Below are positions 61,001-64,000 of a stretch of DNA of 64,000 nt, in pieces (positions within the stretch are counted from its first letter, which is position 1; every line of letters starts with the position of its first letter). Source of the DNA: Bradyrhizobium sp. WBAH42 (GTDB lineage Bacteria > Pseudomonadota > Alphaproteobacteria > Rhizobiales > Xanthobacteraceae). The stretch is taken from contig NZ_CP036533.1 of assembly GCF_024585265.1 (NCBI RefSeq), positions 1 through 64,000 on the forward strand, in the 5' to 3' direction. Both the position numbers and the translations under genes were made by a program. Below the pieces are notes generated by a model. The model had not been told where the DNA came from, searched no databases, and saw nothing but the letters and a program-made list of their open reading frames with translations.

Positions 61001-64000
61001 CATCCTCCAGAACGCCTCGATCGAGGCGGCGCGCTTTCCCGGCCTGTCGACGCGGCGGCTGGAAGTCGATCCCAGGGTGGCGCGCTTCGACATCACGCTC
61101 GAACTGGTCGAGGCCGATGGCCGCTTCACCGGCTTCTTCGAATACGCCACCGATCTGTTCGACGCCGCGACGATCGAAGGCATGGCCGCCCAGTTCAAGA
61201 CGCTGCTCAGGGCCGTCATCGCCAATCCGGAGCAGCGCATCTCGCGCCTGCCGCTCCTGACCGAGGCCGAACGCCGGCAATTGCTGGCGAAAGGCCGGGG
61301 CACGCCGGCCAATTTCACCACAAGCGGCAACTTAAGCGAACGCTTCGACCGCCAGGCGAGGAAGACGCCGAACGCCGTCGCGGTCTCGGACGGTCGCACG
61401 TCCCTGACCTATCGCGAGCTGGGACGCCGCAGCCGGGCGGCCGCGCGCTGGCTGGCCCGCGAGGGCGTCGGCGCTGAGAGCGTGGTTGCCCTGCTCGCGG
61501 AGCGCGGGCCCGACCTGCTCGCCGCGATGATCGCGGTGCAGCGCGTCGGCGCGGCCTTCCTCAATCTCGATCCCGACCAGCCGACGGCTCGGCTTTCGAC
61601 CATCCTCGGATCGAGCTGTGCCCGCGTGCTGCTGACCGGGCGGGCTCAATCTGGCATGGTCGAGGCCCTGCTCGAACCGCTGGTCGAGCGCATCCAGGTG
61701 GCCGAGCTCGACGACGCGCTCGCGCCGAGGGCAGACAAGCCGGCCCGCATCGCACGGCGCGCCACCACGAGCCTCGCTTATCTCGTCTATACGTCCGGCT
61801 CCTCCGGCGCGCCGAAGGGCGTCATGATCGAGCAGTGCGGCCTGTCGAACCATCTGGCCTCGCTGATCTCCGAGCTCGGTCTCTCGCCTAAGGACGTGAT
61901 CGCGCAGACCGCGCCGCAGAGCTTCGTCATCTCGGTCTGGCAATTCCTCGCCGGTCCCATGGTCGGCGCGCGCGTCCATGTCTGCGGCAACGCGATCGTG
62001 CAGGACCCGATCCTGCTGGCGCGGGAGATCGAGCGCGAGGGCATCACGGTGCTCGAGATCGTGCCTTCGCTGCTGCGCGTCATTCTCGATCGCATGGACG
62101 AGGCGCCGATGCTGCGCGCCTTCTCCAGATTGCGGCTGCTGATCTCGACCGGCGAGCCGTTGCCCGTCGAGCTCTGCCGCGCCTGGTTTGCCCGCTGCCC
62201 GAGGGTGCCGCTGATCAATGCCTATGGCGCGTCGGAATGCTCCGACGACGTCTCCCTGCATCGCCTGACCGAGGCGCCGGCGATCGCGACGGCCAACGTT
62301 CCGGTCGGCGCGCCGCTGCCGAACACCCAGCTCTACGTGCTCGACGCGCACCTCCAACCGCAACCGATCGGCGTGACCGGCGAGCTCTGCATCGGCGGCG
62401 CAGGAATCGGCCGCGGCTACATCAACGATCCCGCGCAGAGCCGGCAGCGCTTTCTGCCCGATCCGTTCTCGCGCCAGGCCGCCAGCCGGCTCTACCGGAC
62501 CGGCGATCTGGCCCGGCGCCGCGCCGACGGGACGATCGAATGCCTCGGCCGCGCCGACCATCAGGTCAAGGTCCGCGGCTATCGCATCGAGCTCAAGGAG
62601 ATCGAGAACGCGCTGGCCGAGCATCGAAGCGTGCGCGCCGCCATCGTCGAACCGCGCCGCGAGGCGAGCGGAGATATCAGGCTAATCGCCCATGTCGTCG
62701 CCAAGCCCGGCAGCCGCAGCAGCGCCAGCGAGCTGCGCGACTTCCTGAAGAGCCGGTTGCCCGGCCACGCCATCCCCTCCGCCTTCCTGTTCCTGGATCA
62801 GCTGCCGCTCAACGCCCATGGCAAGATCGACCGCTCCGCGCTGCTGGCGCCCGTCCCGCGGGAAACGACCGGCCCGGATGCGGCCGTCCCGGCGCGGCGC
62901 TTCACCGAAAAGGTGCTCTCCGACATCTGGATCGAACTGCTGAAGGCCGAGAGCATTGGTGTCACCGACAATTTCTTCGACCTCGGCGGCCATTCGCTGC
63001 TGGCCGGCCAGGTGATGGCGCGGATCGCGCGGGCGCTCGGCGTGTCGCTGCCGATCAAGACCATCTTCGAGGCACCGACAATCGAAGGGCTGGCGCGGCG
63101 GATCGACCAGGCCGTGGCCACGAAGCCGCGCAAGCCTGCCGCAAGCCTGCCACGATCAGCTGCGGGCGGGCCGCCCGCGCCTTCCATCGGGCAGGACCAG
63201 ATGCTGCACATCGAACGGAATCTGCCGGGGCTGCCGCAGTTCAACCTGCCCTTCGCCTTCCGTCTACAGGGCCCGCTCGATTCGGCCGCCCTGGCAAAGG
63301 CGATCGACGACGTGGTGCGCCGGCACGAATCGCTGCGCACCGCGTTCGCCTGGAACGGCGATGAGCCCAAAAGCCGCATCGCCGCGCCGCGCACGCTCGG
63401 CCGAATCATGACGGTCGAGACCATCGGCGACGGCCATCCCCACAACAACAAGCGGCGCAAGGCGCTCGAGCTCAGGAAGATCAATCTCCTGATCGAGCAG
63501 GAGACCTATATTCCGATCGACACCAGGCGCGCGCCGCTGTTGCGCGCCCGGCTGTTGCGGCTCCACGACGACGACCACGTGCTGCTGCTGACGCTGCATC
63601 ACGCCGTCGTCGACGGCTGGTCGATCGGCGTGCTGTTCGAGGAATTGTCGAGCCGCTATGCGGCGCTGGCCGGATATCCGTCCGCGCCATTGCCGAAGCC
63701 GCCGCCGGCCTTTTCGGATGTCGCACGCTGGCAGCGCTGGTGGTGCGGCACCGACGCGGCACGCCGCCAGGCTGAAGACTGGACCCAGAATTTGCGTGGA
63801 GCCGGCCCCCTTTTCAACGGCGAATCGAGCCCGGGCGCCTCCACCGGGCATCATCCGGTCAGCCTCGAGCACGAGCTGATCGCCCGGCTGACGGCGTTCG
63901 CCGGCCAGCACAGTTGCACGCTGTTCATGTGCCTGCTCACCGGCCTGAAGGCCATGCTGCTGGCCCGGACGGGCCGCACCGACATCGCGATCGCGACCGC
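58077..64000 (+). CDS. Nonribosomal peptide synthetase, A-T-C-A-T-C..., runs off the window
   Basis: One frame from ATG 58077 (weak ribosome site; a stop lies 18 bases upstream in frame) to the window end, 1974 codons so far. A1 (about 15-525) has LLTSGTAARPKMVPLTH, YGMTEA, GWFRTGDLGYLDDDGYLF and the Lys in PKGASGKVKRNAL; its pattern is closer to acyl-CoA ligases than to amino-acid A domains. T1 has LGADSL (about 570). C1 has HHLATDGWS (about 758). A2 (about 1075-1590) has LVYTSGSSGAPKG, NAYGASECSDD and HGKIDRSAL. T2 has LGGHSL (about 1639). C2 has HHAVVDGWS (about 1840). All catalytic motifs are kept. The product is unknown; more modules follow to the right. Confidence 0.93.
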   Translation, partial: MALSGIATGADEAFAGTTAEPKIFAHISGLLEFYARKTPAAPALLAPGRPALSYGALAESIRQLVQTLRELGIGPADRIAVALPRGADSALALIAVASGCACVPVNPDLTADELQRYFSELKLTALVTRADMNSASRDVARALDIAVIDFVAGPAHDLGGCTFIAPAIGAARANGASRGDEDAFILLTSGTAARPKMVPLTHRNVCLSAYNAGHVLSLTTHDRLLNVLPLFHAHGLISGLLTALAAGSSVICTDGFDAASFFGWMRELQPTWYTAVPTIHRALLTAAEANPDRARPSSLRVIRSASASLAPAILAGLEATFGVPVLETYGMTEAASQIAANPFELRKVGSVGRAAGPEIAIMDETGRMLASGAHGEIMLRGPNMSRGYYNDEAATRAAFRNGWFRTGDLGYLDDDGYLFIVGRIKDVINRGGQKISPLEVEDVLLGHPAVLEAGVFAVPHEKLGENVAAIVVLRPNAEATSDQLRQFARKRLAAYKVPSLIRSVATLPKGASGKVKRNALAELIATADAGRETRLPRNAVESQLAEIWAGLLELPQVGADQDVFALGADSLAVTQMRSRLRDRFNVDFSFEDIFDCPTVAALAARIETAASRRETALPAWRRAAGTDAPLSFQQQRMYVLSRLDPTRYNYNVVEIAVLEGRVDAAALSASLAAISTRHEALRSVFIERQGEPVQLVLSSTPRLAHIKLKPCPADKRPAAIRREALKLAQHQFDLAHEPPLKATLLSFGKNSHALVVNVHHLATDGWSQRLFWEELAVHYAAARKKHPAALPPPAFQYRDFALWQQSWAQTPAAREQLDYWRTQLDGVTMLPLRTDRQRPEVWSGHGARHYLELPKSLSAELRTLSQNQGVTPFMTLLAAFQCLLFRHTSHEDVATGSLIANRNQIESERLIGLFANTLILRNDFSGDPSFGEMLRRVRQVTLDAYRNQDLPIEEVLRALQVARRSDGNPLFRIMFILQNASIEAARFPGLSTRRLEVDPRVARFDITLELVEADGRFTGFFEYATDLFDAATIEGMAAQFKTLLRAVIANPEQRISRLPLLTEAERRQLLAKGRGTPANFTTSGNLSERFDRQARKTPNAVAVSDGRTSLTYRELGRRSRAAARWLAREGVGAESVVALLAERGPDLLAAMIAVQRVGAAFLNLDPDQPTARLSTILGSSCARVLLTGRAQSGMVEALLEPLVERIQVAELDDALAPRADKPARIARRATTSLAYLVYTSGSSGAPKGVMIEQCGLSNHLASLISELGLSPKDVIAQTAPQSFVISVWQFLAGPMVGARVHVCGNAIVQDPILLAREIEREGITVLEIVPSLLRVILDRMDEAPMLRAFSRLRLLISTGEPLPVELCRAWFARCPRVPLINAYGASECSDDVSLHRLTEAPAIATANVPVGAPLPNTQLYVLDAHLQPQPIGVTGELCIGGAGIGRGYINDPAQSRQRFLPDPFSRQAASRLYRTGDLARRRADGTIECLGRADHQVKVRGYRIELKEIENALAEHRSVRAAIVEPRREASGDIRLIAHVVAKPGSRSSASELRDFLKSRLPGHAIPSAFLFLDQLPLNAHGKIDRSALLAPVPRETTGPDAAVPARRFTEKVLSDIWIELLKAESIGVTDNFFDLGGHSLLAGQVMARIARALGVSLPIKTIFEAPTIEGLARRIDQAVATKPRKPAASLPRSAAGGPPAPSIGQDQMLHIERNLPGLPQFNLPFAFRLQGPLDSAALAKAIDDVVRRHESLRTAFAWNGDEPKSRIAAPRTLGRIMTVETIGDGHPHNNKRRKALELRKINLLIEQETYIPIDTRRAPLLRARLLRLHDDDHVLLLTLHHAVVDGWSIGVLFEELSSRYAALAGYPSAPLPKPPPAFSDVARWQRWWCGTDAARRQAEDWTQNLRGAGPLFNGESSPGASTGHHPVSLEHELIARLTAFAGQHSCTLFMCLLTGLKAMLLARTGRTDIAIAT

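Noticed and set aside
61332..62624. 430-codon open frame on the minus strand
   Set aside because: Opposite to the second A domain of the NRPS, whose motifs are intact on the plus strand.
62237..63364. 375-codon open frame on the plus strand in another phase
   Set aside because: Overlaps the NRPS frame out of phase and is Arg-rich without domain content.

Overview
The window looks like chromosomal DNA of an alphaproteobacterium of the Bradyrhizobium type. The support is high GC, many family-level matches typical of that group (bufferin operon, Ku, several class III nucleotide cyclases, HutD, DUF3833, an SAM-cyclase-AAA-TPR protein), and small Bradyrhizobium-style proteins. This is inference from remembered families; no database search was run.

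Positions 1 to about 20570 are a genomic island of decayed mobile DNA. It holds a broken IS701-like transposase, a first prophage remnant (terminase, tail and tape-measure pieces, one block inverted), a stretch of 2.7 kb full of a repeated structured element plus two DUF3892 paralogues, and a truncated hsdM behind a broken integrase. A two-gene toxin-antitoxin-like pair, a second decayed prophage (terminase large subunit, tape measure), a decayed TIR-like defence gene, and an integrase cassette follow. The right edge is marked by 3' halves of two tRNA genes (tRNA-Glu-like at 20290-20332 on the minus strand, tRNA-Met-like at 20524-20573 on the plus strand), the usual scars of tRNA-targeted integration.

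Positions 20900-27140 hold a compact type I secretion locus: a secreted protein with four 75-residue glycine-rich repeats, a smaller protein with the same head and tail motifs, the ABC exporter, its membrane-fusion partner, and a convergent LuxR-type regulator with a pseudo-receiver domain. I consider this the best candidate for a poorly described system, together with the covarying structured repeats at 4958-7674.

Positions 27350-57940 are mostly ordinary chromosomal genes: Ku, a 1024-residue PAS-GGDEF-EAL protein, four class III cyclases (one fused to a WGR domain), a bufferin operon (bufA-bufB-bufC-doxX), a methyltransferase, L,D-transpeptidase, flippase, GH10 xylanase, a DUF6492 protein and a PCMT-like methyltransferase. 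A toxin-antitoxin pair sits between two 20-bp direct repeats. Three short duplicated gene 3' ends (DUF3833, EAL and the PCMT-like gene) lie in this part.

Positions 58077-64000 are one open reading frame that runs off the window: a nonribosomal peptide synthetase with visible order A-T-C-A-T-C, starting with an acyl-CoA-ligase-like adenylation domain. It is divergent from the SAM-cyclase-AAA-TPR gene.
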